Part shown: one piece after another, positions 43,901-52,764 of the stretch | Layout: each line of letters opens with the position of its first letter | Position numbering within the stretch: position 1 is the first letter of the stretch | Program-made: the position numbers and the translations under genes | Notes under the pieces: model-generated | Told to the model about the DNA's origin: nothing | What the model saw: the letters and a program-made list of their open reading frames with translations, nothing else | The model's database searches: none | Assembly: GCA_039962225.1 (NCBI GenBank) | Contig: JAMPKV010000005.1 | Coordinates: 124,001 to 188,000 of the forward strand | Direction: 5' to 3' | DNA length: 64,000 nucleotides | DNA from: Microcoleus sp. AS-A8 | Lineage (GTDB): Bacteria > Cyanobacteriota > Cyanobacteriia > Cyanobacteriales > Coleofasciculaceae

Positions 43901-44908
43901 TTATTTAACTAAGGTTGATTCAGCCTCTCCTAAAGCTCCAATAATGACGAACTTGCCGTACAATTTAGTTCGGGTGCCGCAAATTTTTAGATCAATCTGT
44001 CTGCCATCTTTTCGTTGCCCTTGAAATCGACATAAAAGGCGTTGAAGTTGTCCCTGGAGACATTGATTAATTTGCGTAGCAATAAAATCACGATTATTGG
44101 GGGTAACGAGGTTGAGTACTGAATCCAACGAGATGAGTTCCCCAAAGGTATACCCAAAAATTTCAGCAAACCGATGGTTAACGTAGAGAAAATTTCCATC
44201 CCCAAACATGATAAAAATGCCGAGCTTCGATAATTCATCTTCAGTGGTTATCTCTTCTTCAAGGAGATGTAATTCTTTATGCTGTAATTCTGAGTCAGAC
44301 TGTCGGAATTTACTATAGAGTTCGGCATTTTCCAGAATTATAGCCATTTGCTGAGCGGTTATCTGCATCAAACGTGCGGAATCGGGAGTAAAGTGTCCTG
44401 GCTGTGAGTGCATGAGCGTGAGAACACCAAGTAATAGCTTACCCTTGAGGATTGGAACACACAGGGCAGAGCGAACTTGGTAAGGCTGATTGTGTAGTGT
44501 GATCCACCGCTCATCGTTCAAGGTGTCGGCGATTAATCCAACTTGGCGGTGTCGAACAACCCAGCCGGCTAACCCTTTGTTTAAAACTTCGCCAATCAGT
44601 CGTTGTTTTTGTGCTCGGATGGTAGCACCGCGAGCTAGGATACTCTCCGTGACAATACCAGACTCATCGAGTAAAAATAGACTCCCTTCTTCAGCGCTAG
44701 TGATGCGACGAGCAATGCTCAGAGTTTGTTGCAATAAACCCCTTAACATCAATGTTCCATTTGATGTTTGCAGCATGGTTACTAAGCTCCTCAGGAGTTC
44801 CTGCTGAGCATCAAACGCGGTTTTTACGCTTTTAAGGTGGGCAACTTCTCGGCGTAGTTCAGTTATTTCTTGAATGAGTGGGTTTTGTGTTGGGCTGCGA
44901 TCGCTCAT
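43901..44908 (-). CDS. GAF-PAS sensory protein without output domain
   Basis: 335 residues from ATG 44908, preceded by GAGGGAAAG; the frame is open to 45016, but the extra residues look non-native. A short coiled coil (about 10-40) leads to a GAF domain (about 45-200: RITSAEEGSLFLLDESGIVT, ALCVPILKGKLLLGVLTLM) and a PAS domain (about 225-325: FGDGNFLYVNHRFAEIFGYT). It ends after the PAS domain with no kinase or cyclase part. Such proteins may bind a ligand and contact a partner kinase or regulator; the neighbouring Crp/Fnr gene, cNMP-gated channel and cyclase are candidates for context only. Confidence 0.82.
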   Translation of the reverse strand: MSDRSPTQNPLIQEITELRREVAHLKSVKTAFDAQQELLRSLVTMLQTSNGTLMLRGLLQQTLSIARRITSAEEGSLFLLDESGIVTESILARGATIRAQKQRLIGEVLNKGLAGWVVRHRQVGLIADTLNDERWITLHNQPYQVRSALCVPILKGKLLLGVLTLMHSQPGHFTPDSARLMQITAQQMAIILENAELYSKFRQSDSELQHKELHLLEEEITTEDELSKLGIFIMFGDGNFLYVNHRFAEIFGYTFGELISLDSVLNLVTPNNRDFIATQINQCLQGQLQRLLCRFQGQRKDGRQIDLKICGTRTKLYGKFVIIGALGEAESTLVK

Positions 44909-45055
44909 CTTTCCCTCGTTAGTAAAATGCACCTTAGCTGAAAGCTGGTAATGATGGTTCAGGAGGCTTTGTCGAACAGGCAGGACGCCTGTCGCGTAGG
45001 GTATCTCAATGCCCAACTCAGTGCTATCAGCTTTCTATTTTGACTTATTACTAAC

Positions 45056-46513
45056 TTAAAGGCTAAACAGGTTGTTTAACCGTTTGCGAACCCAAGCTAC
45101 AGGATTTTTATCATCCTCTGCCGCATCCACTAACCCCATCGCTCGCAACTGCTGTTGCCGCTCCGCTAATTCTTCTCGATGCTTGCCTAACTCTTCAATG
45201 ATAATTTCGGCTAACTCAGGCTGTTCGTGCAAGAGTCTTTCAAATCCCTTGTTGTTGATCACAAATAGAATAGTATCTTCTAATGCTCGAACTGATGCTG
45301 TCCGGGGAATGCCTAACATCAAAGAAAGTTCCCCAAAAAAACTACCTGTTTCCAGGGTGGTTAGCTGCTTATCCAACTTTTCGACAAACACTTCTATGGA
45401 ACCCGAAAGAATAATATAAAAAGCATCCCCTGGATCGCCTTCTCGAAATAAGATAGTGGATTCTACTAGACGTTTCCGATACCCAATTTCAATCAATTGC
45501 CGCAATTCTAAGTCAGTAAAATTTTGGAAATAAGTAACTTGCCTGAGCAAATCTTTAATCGCTAAGGGCTTTGATACTTGTTTGGGTAATTCTTCCTGCA
45601 CCATTTGGGCTGTATCTTGTCCATTCCTCCTAGAACTCAGTCTTGAGGTGAAGACTTCAGGATTGCGAAACCACAAATCCATTTGTGGGAAGGGAATCGT
45701 GATTCCTTGTTGGCGTAAATTATACTCAATGATAAAGTTCAAGGAGCTTTTAATCTGAGCTTCCCGATCAATTCGATTTACCCACACCCATAGTTCAAAA
45801 CCTAATGAGTTATCCATAAAGCTTGTAAAAACAACTTCAGGAGTTGGCTCATGAAATACAGCTTTTTCCATATAAGCTGACTTTAAAAGAATTTCTGTTA
45901 CGACGACTGGATCGCTGTCATAGGAAACACCAACAGGAATTTTAATCCTTGATTTGAAGCCATCATAGCTCCAGTTTACAATTCTATCCTCTGCCATTTT
46001 GCTATTAGGAACAACGACATAGGCTCCATCCCGTGTGCGAATTAAAGTAGAGCGAATCGAAATCTCTCTGATAAAGCCTGAAAGTGTATCAAGTTGAACA
46101 AAGTCTCCAACCTTTAGCTTTCTTTCCAGCAATAAGGTTAAACCACTGACAAAGTTTTTTGTTGCGTCTTGTAAACCTAAACCAATTCCCACACCTAAGC
46201 CTCCCGCTAAGACAGCTAAAGAAGCGAGGTTAAAGCCCGTTGTTTGCAGGACGACGATTAATCCTAAGGTACCGAAGCTATAGCTGATGATTGTTGCGAT
46301 AGCTTCTCGATTCCCTTCATCAATTTTCAGTCTAACAAGCAGCCGTTGCTTAAGTAAATTCTTGCAAGCACGAGTAAGGAAAACGACAAACAGTAATGAT
46401 AGTATTAGTTGAACTATCGAACCAATCGATATAGGAGTATCCCCAAGTTTAAATAGGGGAGCCACTAGCATTTGGTAGATTTTTGTCAAGATTTCTTGTG
46501 GCATATTGTTCAT
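45056..46513 (-). CDS. MscS mechanosensitive channel with cyclic-nucleotide-binding domain
   Basis: 485 residues from ATG 46513; a TTG at 46549 would add 12. Membrane helices near 25-45 and 68-110 end in the pore-lining segment GGLGVGIGLGLQDATKNFVS, followed by the MscS beta domain (LKVGDFVQL, VVVPNSKMAED). The C-terminal part (about 330-450) is a cNMP-binding domain whose cassette FFGELSLMLGIPRTASVRA keeps the Glu and Arg that hold the cyclic phosphate. This domain order matches the bCNG family, gated by cAMP or cGMP rather than tension. The nucleotide cyclase gene lies next upstream on the same strand. Confidence 0.92.
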   Translation of the reverse strand: MNNMPQEILTKIYQMLVAPLFKLGDTPISIGSIVQLILSLLFVVFLTRACKNLLKQRLLVRLKIDEGNREAIATIISYSFGTLGLIVVLQTTGFNLASLAVLAGGLGVGIGLGLQDATKNFVSGLTLLLERKLKVGDFVQLDTLSGFIREISIRSTLIRTRDGAYVVVPNSKMAEDRIVNWSYDGFKSRIKIPVGVSYDSDPVVVTEILLKSAYMEKAVFHEPTPEVVFTSFMDNSLGFELWVWVNRIDREAQIKSSLNFIIEYNLRQQGITIPFPQMDLWFRNPEVFTSRLSSRRNGQDTAQMVQEELPKQVSKPLAIKDLLRQVTYFQNFTDLELRQLIEIGYRKRLVESTILFREGDPGDAFYIILSGSIEVFVEKLDKQLTTLETGSFFGELSLMLGIPRTASVRALEDTILFVINNKGFERLLHEQPELAEIIIEELGKHREELAERQQQLRAMGLVDAAEDDKNPVAWVRKRLNNLFSL

Positions 46514-47165
46514 TGCTGTCTGTTCTGTGTCCTCAATATTGAAATCCAATCATTTTGGACTTGTTGCTCAACTACCGATTTTAAAAGTATTATAAAATTC
46601 ATTAACAAGATTAATTTACAAAAATTGATTTTCATTGAATAGAAAATTTGCTGTTGGAATTCCATCTAATAGTCAGTCACTCAATTGTGAGCCTCAATTG
46701 AGTAGCAAAAAATAACCGCTCTTTCTAAGAAAGAGGAGCATACAGTTAGAATATGACTGCGATTTTTAAATGAATTCCATAGAGCAAACGAGGCGAAAGG
46801 GACGACAAGAAGTAGGCGATACGGAAAAAATGACTCTCTAAACAGTCCTGACAGAGGAACGTGGAGACATCTTGATTCAAGCCTTTTCTATTTTTTCCGG
46901 AGGCAAAAAATTTCCTCTGCTCCTTGTAGGGGGTGAGGCTTATCCCTATGAAAACGGCTGTGATACCAGTTCTCTACACGATTACTAGACATACGAGGGA
47001 ATGGAGGGTGGGGATGAGAGAGCGCCAATTACCAATTACCGCTAAAGAGCGACTCAAGTCTAGCAGAGAAAAAGAGAAATGGTAGAAGTCAACGAAAATT
47101 AATAAACTGAAGAAGAAAATTCAAGCTACCTCTTTAGTGTTCAATTCTGGGACACTCATCAGCTT
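46514..47165. other. Intergenic region between channel and cyclase genes
   Basis: About 650 bases. It has a 9-bp inverted repeat ACTCAATTG/CAATTGAGT (46679-46703) and several AT-rich blocks. The length makes co-transcription of the two neighbours unlikely unless the region is a spacer. No gene seen. Confidence 0.4.
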
Positions 47166-49403
47166 TTAGCGCTGAGAAGCACTATATTTGTAAAGGTTAT
47201 TTAACATGGATTCTATATCTGGCGGTAAGGAAGTGAAATGGATACAAAAATTTCCATTATCTGTGTCTCTTTCTATGACCTTGGCATAAATATCTTCACT
47301 GGCTGAGTCTGGGGTATTGTGGTTTAATAAATTGAATTTAATATTACTTAAAGCAACGATAGAAGATTGAGACCTGACTTCAGCCCCTTTGGCAGAAAGC
47401 TTGACTAAATTGCCTTTTAACATAACAGCACTAACATGCTTTCCATCGAGAATAGCGTATTGGATCGGAATAACTGCATCCAGGGGAAAGAATTCTTCTT
47501 CTTGTTGTTTTAAAAATAGATTATATTCCCCACCAATTCCGACAACATCATAGATAGTGACGGGTTTTTTAACACCTTTGGTGTAGACCTCTTTTTGCCC
47601 CTCTACTTTAACAATTGAGCCGGCCTCTTTTAACGTTAATTCTGAGATCAGGACTTGACCACCTACTGTATAAGATTCAATGCGGTAAGTCAGATTAACT
47701 TGGCTACCGACAACACCATACTTGCTACGCTTTTCGGAGCCAATATTTCCCACGACTACATCACCCGTATTGATGCCAATGCCCATTTCCAGGTGGGGCA
47801 AGTCTAATTGCTTTATTTTTTCATTAACCGAATCCATGGCTAGTTGCATCGCAATTCCACAGGCGATCGCTCTTTGAGCATCGTCCTCTCTCGCCGTAGG
47901 AGCACCAAACAGAACCAAGATTCCATCCCCCATAAACTCATCAATAGTTCCCTGGTATTGAGTAATCACATCTGCCATGCAGCCCAAGTAGAGGTTGAGA
48001 ACTTTAATCACCTCTTCTGGAGATAAGCGTTCAGACAAAGCTGTGAATCCTCTTAAATCGGACGTCAGAATCGTAATTTTTCGCCTCTCGCCGCCGAGTT
48101 TTAATCCTTCAGGATGTTCAAGTAAATTAGCAACCACTTCATCCGTCAAATAGCGCCCAAACGTCTTACGAATTCCTCTAGCCGTTTGGGCGATGTAAGC
48201 CATAATGACAAACGCAGAACCCGACAAAGCTAAGACGGGTGGGATAACCGGTATCCACCATCCCCCAACAAAGGCTATGTAAGTGCTACCGGCCAACGTT
48301 CCGCCCGCCAGAATTGGCCCAAATGCCCGATGGATGGAAAAATTGGTCACCCCACCCGTGTAACGTCCCTGCCAACTTAAAACGCCACCTACGGTAGCCC
48401 AAAGCAAAATCCACAGCCACTCCAAGGGTTCAGGCCAACTTTTGAGCAGAGAGCGACCTTCAACAGCCGCGCTGAGGATCTGACTGGCGATATTAGCATG
48501 AATTTCTACCCCAGCCATGCGCTCTGGGCTACTGAGCAGACTGCTACTGTAGGGGGTAAAGTACAAATCTGGGAAAGTCTCGCTCACTCCACCAATTAAA
48601 ATGATGCGATCGCGCCCCCAATCCTTCGCCACCTTATCATTGAGAATATCTCTCATCGGGACAATCGTGAAGCGATTGCTCGATCCCCGGTAATTCAACA
48701 ATACCTGGAAGCCCCCATCATCTGCTCGGATATAGCCCCCATCATTAGATTGAAAGCGGGCAAAAGTTGTCTTACCCAACCGCCAATCCGTTGTTCCTGG
48801 AATTTCCTGGATCTGGATGCCTTCCTTCTCCAGATACAGCAACGCCAGATACATACCCAAACTGGGCATCATTTCCCCTTTTGGAGTCTGTACAAACAGC
48901 AAATCACGCCGTACCTTGTTATCGGCATCCACGATCAGATCATTAGAACCCACTTGTCCTTTAGCTTTGAGTACGGGGGGGGGTGCTACCGCCTCACGGC
49001 TATTATTGCCAACTACCTTTTGAATTCCAATTAAATTCGGGGTAGATTTAAACACCTGAACTAATTTCTCATGACCTGGTTCTACGGGTAAATCGCGATA
49101 AATGTCTAACCCGATGGCTCTCGGCTGCATCGCTTTGAGTTTTTCCAGCAATCGGGCATAGATTTCATCGGGAATAATGGGTTGTCCAATGGCTCGGATA
49201 TCTGCTTCATCAATACCGACAATGACAATTCGCTTGTCTTGTGGTTCAGGGGGACGCAGCCGAAAATACTGATCATAAGCGGCCCACTCCCAAGGCTGTA
49301 AAAGGCCGAGCATCCGCAGGAGAATGACTAATGCTGCGGTCGTGGGAGCCGTAATCCACACCCCGCGCCAGTTCCAAAGCACCCGCTTGAATCGTTCTCT
49401 CAT
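47166..49403 (-). CDS. CHASE2-domain class III nucleotide cyclase
   Basis: 745 residues. A membrane anchor at about 17-36, an extracytoplasmic CHASE2 sensor (about 40-315: DKRIVIVGIDEADIRAIG, PRAIGLDIYRDLPVEP), two to three membrane segments (about 328-405) and the cyclase domain (about 440-610). Metal-binding Asp449 (TSDLRGFT) and Asp493 (FMGDGILVLFG), Asn570 and Arg574 are present, so it should be active. The substrate-choosing positions are Glu489 (IDEFMGD, Lys in adenylyl cyclases) and Gly563 (KYGVVG, Thr/Asp in adenylyl cyclases), which points to GTP. The tail (about 635-745) is an added PilZ-like or unknown domain. Confidence 0.92.
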   Translation of the reverse strand: MRERFKRVLWNWRGVWITAPTTAALVILLRMLGLLQPWEWAAYDQYFRLRPPEPQDKRIVIVGIDEADIRAIGQPIIPDEIYARLLEKLKAMQPRAIGLDIYRDLPVEPGHEKLVQVFKSTPNLIGIQKVVGNNSREAVAPPPVLKAKGQVGSNDLIVDADNKVRRDLLFVQTPKGEMMPSLGMYLALLYLEKEGIQIQEIPGTTDWRLGKTTFARFQSNDGGYIRADDGGFQVLLNYRGSSNRFTIVPMRDILNDKVAKDWGRDRIILIGGVSETFPDLYFTPYSSSLLSSPERMAGVEIHANIASQILSAAVEGRSLLKSWPEPLEWLWILLWATVGGVLSWQGRYTGGVTNFSIHRAFGPILAGGTLAGSTYIAFVGGWWIPVIPPVLALSGSAFVIMAYIAQTARGIRKTFGRYLTDEVVANLLEHPEGLKLGGERRKITILTSDLRGFTALSERLSPEEVIKVLNLYLGCMADVITQYQGTIDEFMGDGILVLFGAPTAREDDAQRAIACGIAMQLAMDSVNEKIKQLDLPHLEMGIGINTGDVVVGNIGSEKRSKYGVVGSQVNLTYRIESYTVGGQVLISELTLKEAGSIVKVEGQKEVYTKGVKKPVTIYDVVGIGGEYNLFLKQQEEEFFPLDAVIPIQYAILDGKHVSAVMLKGNLVKLSAKGAEVRSQSSIVALSNIKFNLLNHNTPDSASEDIYAKVIERDTDNGNFCIHFTSLPPDIESMLNNLYKYSASQR

Positions 49404-49451
49404 AAGATTGTGTTCAAAATTGAACGGAAGGATGAAGTCAAGTAGGAAGTT

Positions 49452-49470
49452 TAAAGTATGAAGTATGAAA
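49452..49470 (+). repeat. STRR heptad repeat, AAGTATG type, copy 2
   Basis: TAAAGTATGAAGTATGAAA is the exact reverse complement of 43875-43893. It lies between the CHASE2 cyclase gene and the DUF928 gene. Confidence 0.75.
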
Positions 49471-49522
49471 CAATTTTCCGCTTCATTTTGTATCTTCTCT
49501 GCTTTCCTCCATCCTTGTTAGA

Positions 49523-50248
49523 TCAGTTATCGGCTCTACAACACTCAACCAGTGGTTCAGTAGCGATCTCTTTTAGCTCCACTGACTCTAAAAGTTCTTC
49601 CCAAGCCGCATTGATATTGGGATCGCTCGGACGGTCATGGCGTAATTGAGCCAAAATACTGATAGTTTCTTGCCAAATTCCCGCTTTTGCATAGACCTCT
49701 GCTTGCTTGAGGGGTTGTCTGGCTGCCGCTAACTGAGCCTTCTGTGTTGAAGTGAGGACAGTACGCTTGATCTTCCCTCGAACCGAGCTATTGGATTCCT
49801 CAGTTTCCGGGTTTTGAGCGAGCGTCAACGCCCAATCGTATTCTTGACCAATTTTCAACCCTAAAGTTTTGGGTAGGCTAAGCTTCACCACACCCGGAAT
49901 ACCTTGGAGTGCCACCGTCGTTTGGTAAAAAAGTTGCCCCTGGTTGTCATAAACCACAAATTTTGCGGATTTTGCTTGGGTTTGAGGAATATACAAAAAT
50001 AAGGTCAGCTGGGCTGAAACCGTTGTTATTACATCACTTTGGGGAGACAAAACTCTTAAGGGTGGTTCTCCACGCGTCCCTCCGCCGATTGATCTCCGGG
50101 GCGTTCCTACAGGCGCGTCTGGGAATTTGATACTGACGTATAGTGGCTGTGCACTGACTTGTGGTGTCTCCAAAGAGAACGGCGCAAGTGCCACACACAG
50201 AGCCACGGAAAAAGTTGCCACATACGAACTCAACTTGTGATACCCCAT
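49523..50248 (-). CDS. DUF928 family exported protein
   Basis: 241 residues. A signal peptide (about 1-33, VATFSVALCVALAPFSL then VSAQP) precedes the DUF928 region: a conserved GTPRRSIGGGTRG loop near 48-60, LFLYIPQTQAKSAKFVVYDN near 83-102, and a helical end with PSDPNINAAWEELLES near 205-220. DUF928 proteins are cyanobacterial, probably periplasmic, and frequently encoded next to CHASE2-domain genes. Here the gene lies 119 bases upstream of the CHASE2 cyclase on the same strand, so an operon is likely and it may feed the CHASE2 sensor. Function unknown. Confidence 0.82.
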   Translation of the reverse strand: MGYHKLSSYVATFSVALCVALAPFSLETPQVSAQPLYVSIKFPDAPVGTPRRSIGGGTRGEPPLRVLSPQSDVITTVSAQLTLFLYIPQTQAKSAKFVVYDNQGQLFYQTTVALQGIPGVVKLSLPKTLGLKIGQEYDWALTLAQNPETEESNSSVRGKIKRTVLTSTQKAQLAAARQPLKQAEVYAKAGIWQETISILAQLRHDRPSDPNINAAWEELLESVELKEIATEPLVECCRADN

Positions 50249-50834
50249 TCTTCAAACCCCTCCTGGTTAAATTATTAGATCTTAACGATTGACAAAAAAG
50301 CAAGAATATGAAACAGGTGAATCAATGGCAGTTTATTGATTTTACAAAGCTGTCTACTCTAGTTTTTCGTCAGTAGATGTCTTATGAAAATAGAGTCGGA
50401 AACTGAGCAAAATCGTTCCTGATACTTCCTATTTTCATCCTCGGTGGTGGGTTTCCACCATGAGGGACTATCTGGAAAGCCGAGACTCATGGAGTAGTAG
50501 AAAGAGACTTTTCGGTTTCCGTTGTGTATGAAGTTCATACCGTCTCTTGCCATTGAGCTGCGACGCGTCGTATTTACTTATCTCTCTGGCTCTTGTCACT
50601 TATGCATATCATCTAAAGCCCTAACTGAGCTAGCCTAGATCTAAGCTGAAAAAGCTGAACGAGCAGGTGTTGAATTTTACGAATTGGAAGCAATGGGCTT
50701 GGCCTAAATGCAACCGATTTCCTCAAATTTCGGGACTTATGCTTATGGTGTCATCCCACTCTGGTAAGCAAGCAAAGCTTGACGCCCATCGTTGAAGTGG
50801 ATGGACTTCAACGACAAACCGCTCTGCCTGCTGA
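50249..50834. other. Intergenic stretch downstream of trpA
   Basis: 586 bases. It holds a 15-bp odd palindrome GTATGAA-G-TTCATAC (50526-50540), a CGACGCGTCG palindrome (about 50562-50571) and one short minus-strand frame (separate entry). No terminator with a T run was found after trpA. Confidence 0.4.
50359..50553 (-). CDS. Possible small protein, unrecognised
   Basis: 64 codons from ATG 50553, or 59 from ATG 50538. The translation (for example NGNRKVSFYYSMSLGFPDSP, then SWWKPTTEDENRKYQ) has a balanced, protein-like composition, but there is no recognisable domain and no ribosome binding site. The odd palindrome at 50526-50540 overlaps its 5' end. I list it as a weak candidate only. Confidence 0.3.
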   Translation of the reverse strand: MARDGMNFIHNGNRKVSFYYSMSLGFPDSPSWWKPTTEDENRKYQERFCSVSDSIFIRHLLTKN

Positions 50835-51632
50835 CTAATTGCTAAGGGCTGACTTCAAGTTTTGGCAAAACTCGCCAATGGCAGACAATCCCTCAGCGGG
50901 TGTGCCATCTGCTAATCGTTTGACAAAGGCACTACCGACAATTACCGCATCAGCTCCCCAATCTTTGATCTGTCGAGCTTGTTCGGGCTGGGAGATACCA
51001 AAGCCAACACCAATGGGCTTATCGGTTACAGTACGCATCTGCTGAAGGATATCTTGAACTCGTGATTCTATCTGGTTTCGGACTCCCGTGACGCCTGTAA
51101 CGCTAACCAGGTAAATGAAGCCTTGAGACTGATGGGCGATCGCTTCAATACGTTCTTTTGAACTGGTGGGTGCAACCAGTAGAACAACCTCAATCCCAAT
51201 TTCTGCCGCAGGTGTTAGGAGAGATTCTGCTTCTTCTAAAGGCAAGTCAGGCACCACTAATCCTTTGATACCCACCTCCGCAATCTGCTTTAAAAACGAT
51301 TCAATGCCTCGATTTAAAATTGGGTTGTAATAGGTAAACAGGATAATCGGCGCTTTTATCTGGGGCGCAACCTCCTTCACCATCTCTAAGACATCATCCA
51401 AGCGCACGCCCTGTTGTAACGCTCTAGTTGCCGCCGCTTGAATGGTAGGGCCATCTGCCAGGGGGTCTGAGTAAGGAACCCCCAATTCGATCAAGTCAGC
51501 ACCCGATTCATCGAGAATGCGTAAAGCTTCCGCCGTGGTCTTCAAATCGGGGTCACCAGCCGTGATAAAGGGAATCAGGGCGCACTGAGAAGAATCGTGT
51601 AGGGATTTGAAGCAAGCGGAAACCGAGGTCAT
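50835..51632 (-). CDS. trpA: Tryptophan synthase alpha chain
   Basis: 265 residues from ATG 51632. The frame is open to 51683, but the extra residues ([11 protein letters not shown]) are only a translation of the GATTTTG heptad repeat, so the shorter start is right. It cleaves indole-3-glycerol phosphate to indole and glyceraldehyde-3-P and passes indole to TrpB. Signatures: [13 protein letters not shown] near 17-29, the catalytic Glu and Asp in [16 protein letters not shown] near 46-61, and [13 protein letters not shown] near 214. The trpA - DUF3007 - ndhL order is conserved in many cyanobacteria. Confidence 0.96.
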   Translation of the reverse strand: MTSVSACFKSLHDSSQCALIPFITAGDPDLKTTAEALRILDESGADLIELGVPYSDPLADGPTIQAAATRALQQGVRLDDVLEMVKEVAPQIKAPIILFTYYNPILNRGIESFLKQIAEVGIKGLVVPDLPLEEAESLLTPAAEIGIEVVLLVAPTSSKERIEAIAHQSQGFIYLVSVTGVTGVRNQIESRVQDILQQMRTVTDKPIGVGFGISQPEQARQIKDWGADAVIVGSAFVKRLADGTPAEGLSAIGEFCQNLKSALSN

Positions 51633-51634
51633 TC

Positions 51635-51668
51635 GATTTTGGATGCGAGGATTTTGGATTTTGGATTG
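51635..51668 (-). repeat. STRR heptad repeat, GATTTTG type, second site
   Basis: GATTTTG, an 8-base interruption, then GATTTTG, GATTTTG and GATTG. The last 19 bases (51650-51668) equal those in the repeat at 1461-1488. It directly abuts the trpA start codon and probably is part of its leader. Confidence 0.75.
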
Positions 51669-51716
51669 ACCCCAAGAAGTCATCTAAGGGTGTAGAAAGT
51701 AGAGCAATGTTAATTA

Positions 51717-52037
51717 TTACCGATCAGTGGCCTCAGATCGCTGCTCCTTTTCAATTTCTGCTTGCAACTGAGTCAATTCTTCAGGAGTCATCTCTTCGAG
51801 GCGCTTTTGCAGGACAGCTTCCTTATAATCTTTCACCTGTTGGTTGTACGTCATGTTCTTGTTGCTAACTCGGAATAAATAGGTCAGCAGCCAGCCGATC
51901 AAACCGCCAACCAATAATGCCTGACTCCAGATGCCTGCTTTCAGGCTATCCAGTCCAGCTACCTGTAACACTACGTAGATGATTCCGCCAGCGGCAAAAA
52001 CACCGAAGGCAATTCCAATCGCGTCAATTCGTCGCAT
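51717..52037 (-). CDS. DUF3007 family membrane protein
   Basis: 106 residues. Two membrane segments (about 5-26 and 34-54) are followed by a charged helical tail (VKDYKEAVLQKRLEEMTPEE near 68-87). RRIDAIGIAFGVFAAGG at the start is typical of DUF3007, a family confined to cyanobacteria and plants. It is encoded 25 bases after ndhL, so a role connected with the thylakoid NDH-1 complex or its assembly is often assumed, but not proven. Confidence 0.88.
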   Translation of the reverse strand: MRRIDAIGIAFGVFAAGGIIYVVLQVAGLDSLKAGIWSQALLVGGLIGWLLTYLFRVSNKNMTYNQQVKDYKEAVLQKRLEEMTPEELTQLQAEIEKEQRSEATDR

Positions 52038-52062
52038 TTAGCAATAATTTAGCAGATGCCAT

Positions 52063-52275
52063 TTATGCCTGAATCTGACGCCGCTTGGGGCGAAAGTTCA
52101 GGAAAGGACTCAGGAGCAACAAACCCGGAAAGAAAAAGAACACCAGGAAGTACATAAAACCGCGCTCAAAGGAGCTAGCAATATACCACCGTTTTTGCAG
52201 GTAGAGATAAAGGGCGGCAGGAACCACTAAAAGGTAAACTCCGCTCAAGGCCAGGTACAGCAGTGCAACAAGCAT
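52063..52275 (-). CDS. ndhL: NAD(P)H-quinone oxidoreductase subunit L
   Basis: 70 residues, two membrane helices (about 3-26 and 40-60) and a basic C-terminus ([11 protein letters not shown]). [20 protein letters not shown] (24-43) is characteristic of NdhL, a subunit specific to oxygenic photosynthetic NDH-1, needed for CO2 uptake and cyclic electron flow at the thylakoid. First gene of the ndhL - DUF3007 - trpA string. Confidence 0.93.
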   Translation of the reverse strand: MLVALLYLALSGVYLLVVPAALYLYLQKRWYIASSFERGFMYFLVFFFFPGLLLLSPFLNFRPKRRQIQA

Positions 52276-52512
52276 AGTTTCTGTTCAGGGCAAACAACGA
52301 AAAAGTGCTAGTCAAGGGTGTGCGGGGCATATTCGCACGTTGAGGAGCATTCGGCTCACTTTAATTCAAGACTCAAAGCGGCCTGCTCAACTTTCCCATT
52401 CTACAGTGTGACAGTTCCTTGCGGTTCTACTTGCATATAAGACCTACTTAGTGGTGCAATAGATAATTGCACGGGTTCTGTAGTAATATTAGATTTCTGT
52501 GCAACCTAGCAC

Positions 52513-52597
52513 GGGGGCGTGGCGGAATGGTAGACGCTACGGACTTAAAATCCGTTGACCTTAAACGGTCGTGCGAGTTCAAGTCTCGCCGCCCCCA
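52513..52597 (+). tRNA. trnL: tRNA-Leu (anticodon UAA), without intron
   Basis: Acceptor stem GGGGGCG/CGCCCCC, anticodon stem ACGGA/TCCGT around the loop CTTAAAA (anticodon TAA), a long variable arm (GACCTTAAACGGTC) and T arm GCGAG-TTCAAGT-CTCGC. The 3' CCA is not encoded. In many cyanobacteria this very gene has a group I intron in the anticodon loop; here the loop is continuous. Confidence 0.96.
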
Positions 52598-52644
52598 TCC
52601 AAATTTATTAATCAATTTTCTAGTCGTTGTGTCACTACAACCAT

Positions 52645-52682
52645 AAGTTGTCCGAAATGGTCAAAGTTGTCCGAAATGGTCA
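52645..52682 (+). repeat. Tandem 19-nt duplication next to tRNA-Leu
   Basis: AAGTTGTCCGAAATGGTCA occurs twice in direct succession (52645-52663 and 52664-52682), 47 bases past the tRNA. Repeated TTGTCCGAAATGGTCA-like units are reminiscent of the subterminal repeats of some transposon ends (IS21- or Tn7/Tn5053-like), but no transposase gene is present. Confidence 0.8.
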
Positions 52683-52764
52683 CCTTATGCTTTAAAAAGA
52701 TTCCGGCAATGAGCATCAAGAGTTGACCAAGTCACATCGGGAGTGGGTGTGAAACAAGGCAATT

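Noticed and set aside
50618-50640. Third copy of the TGAGCTAGCTCA operator
   Set aside because: CTGAGCTAGCCTAG matches only one half and has no ATAAGGGTAG element at the right distance.
51633-51683. Longer N-terminus of TrpA
   Set aside because: The extra residues are a translation of GATTTTG heptads and do not fit the family start.
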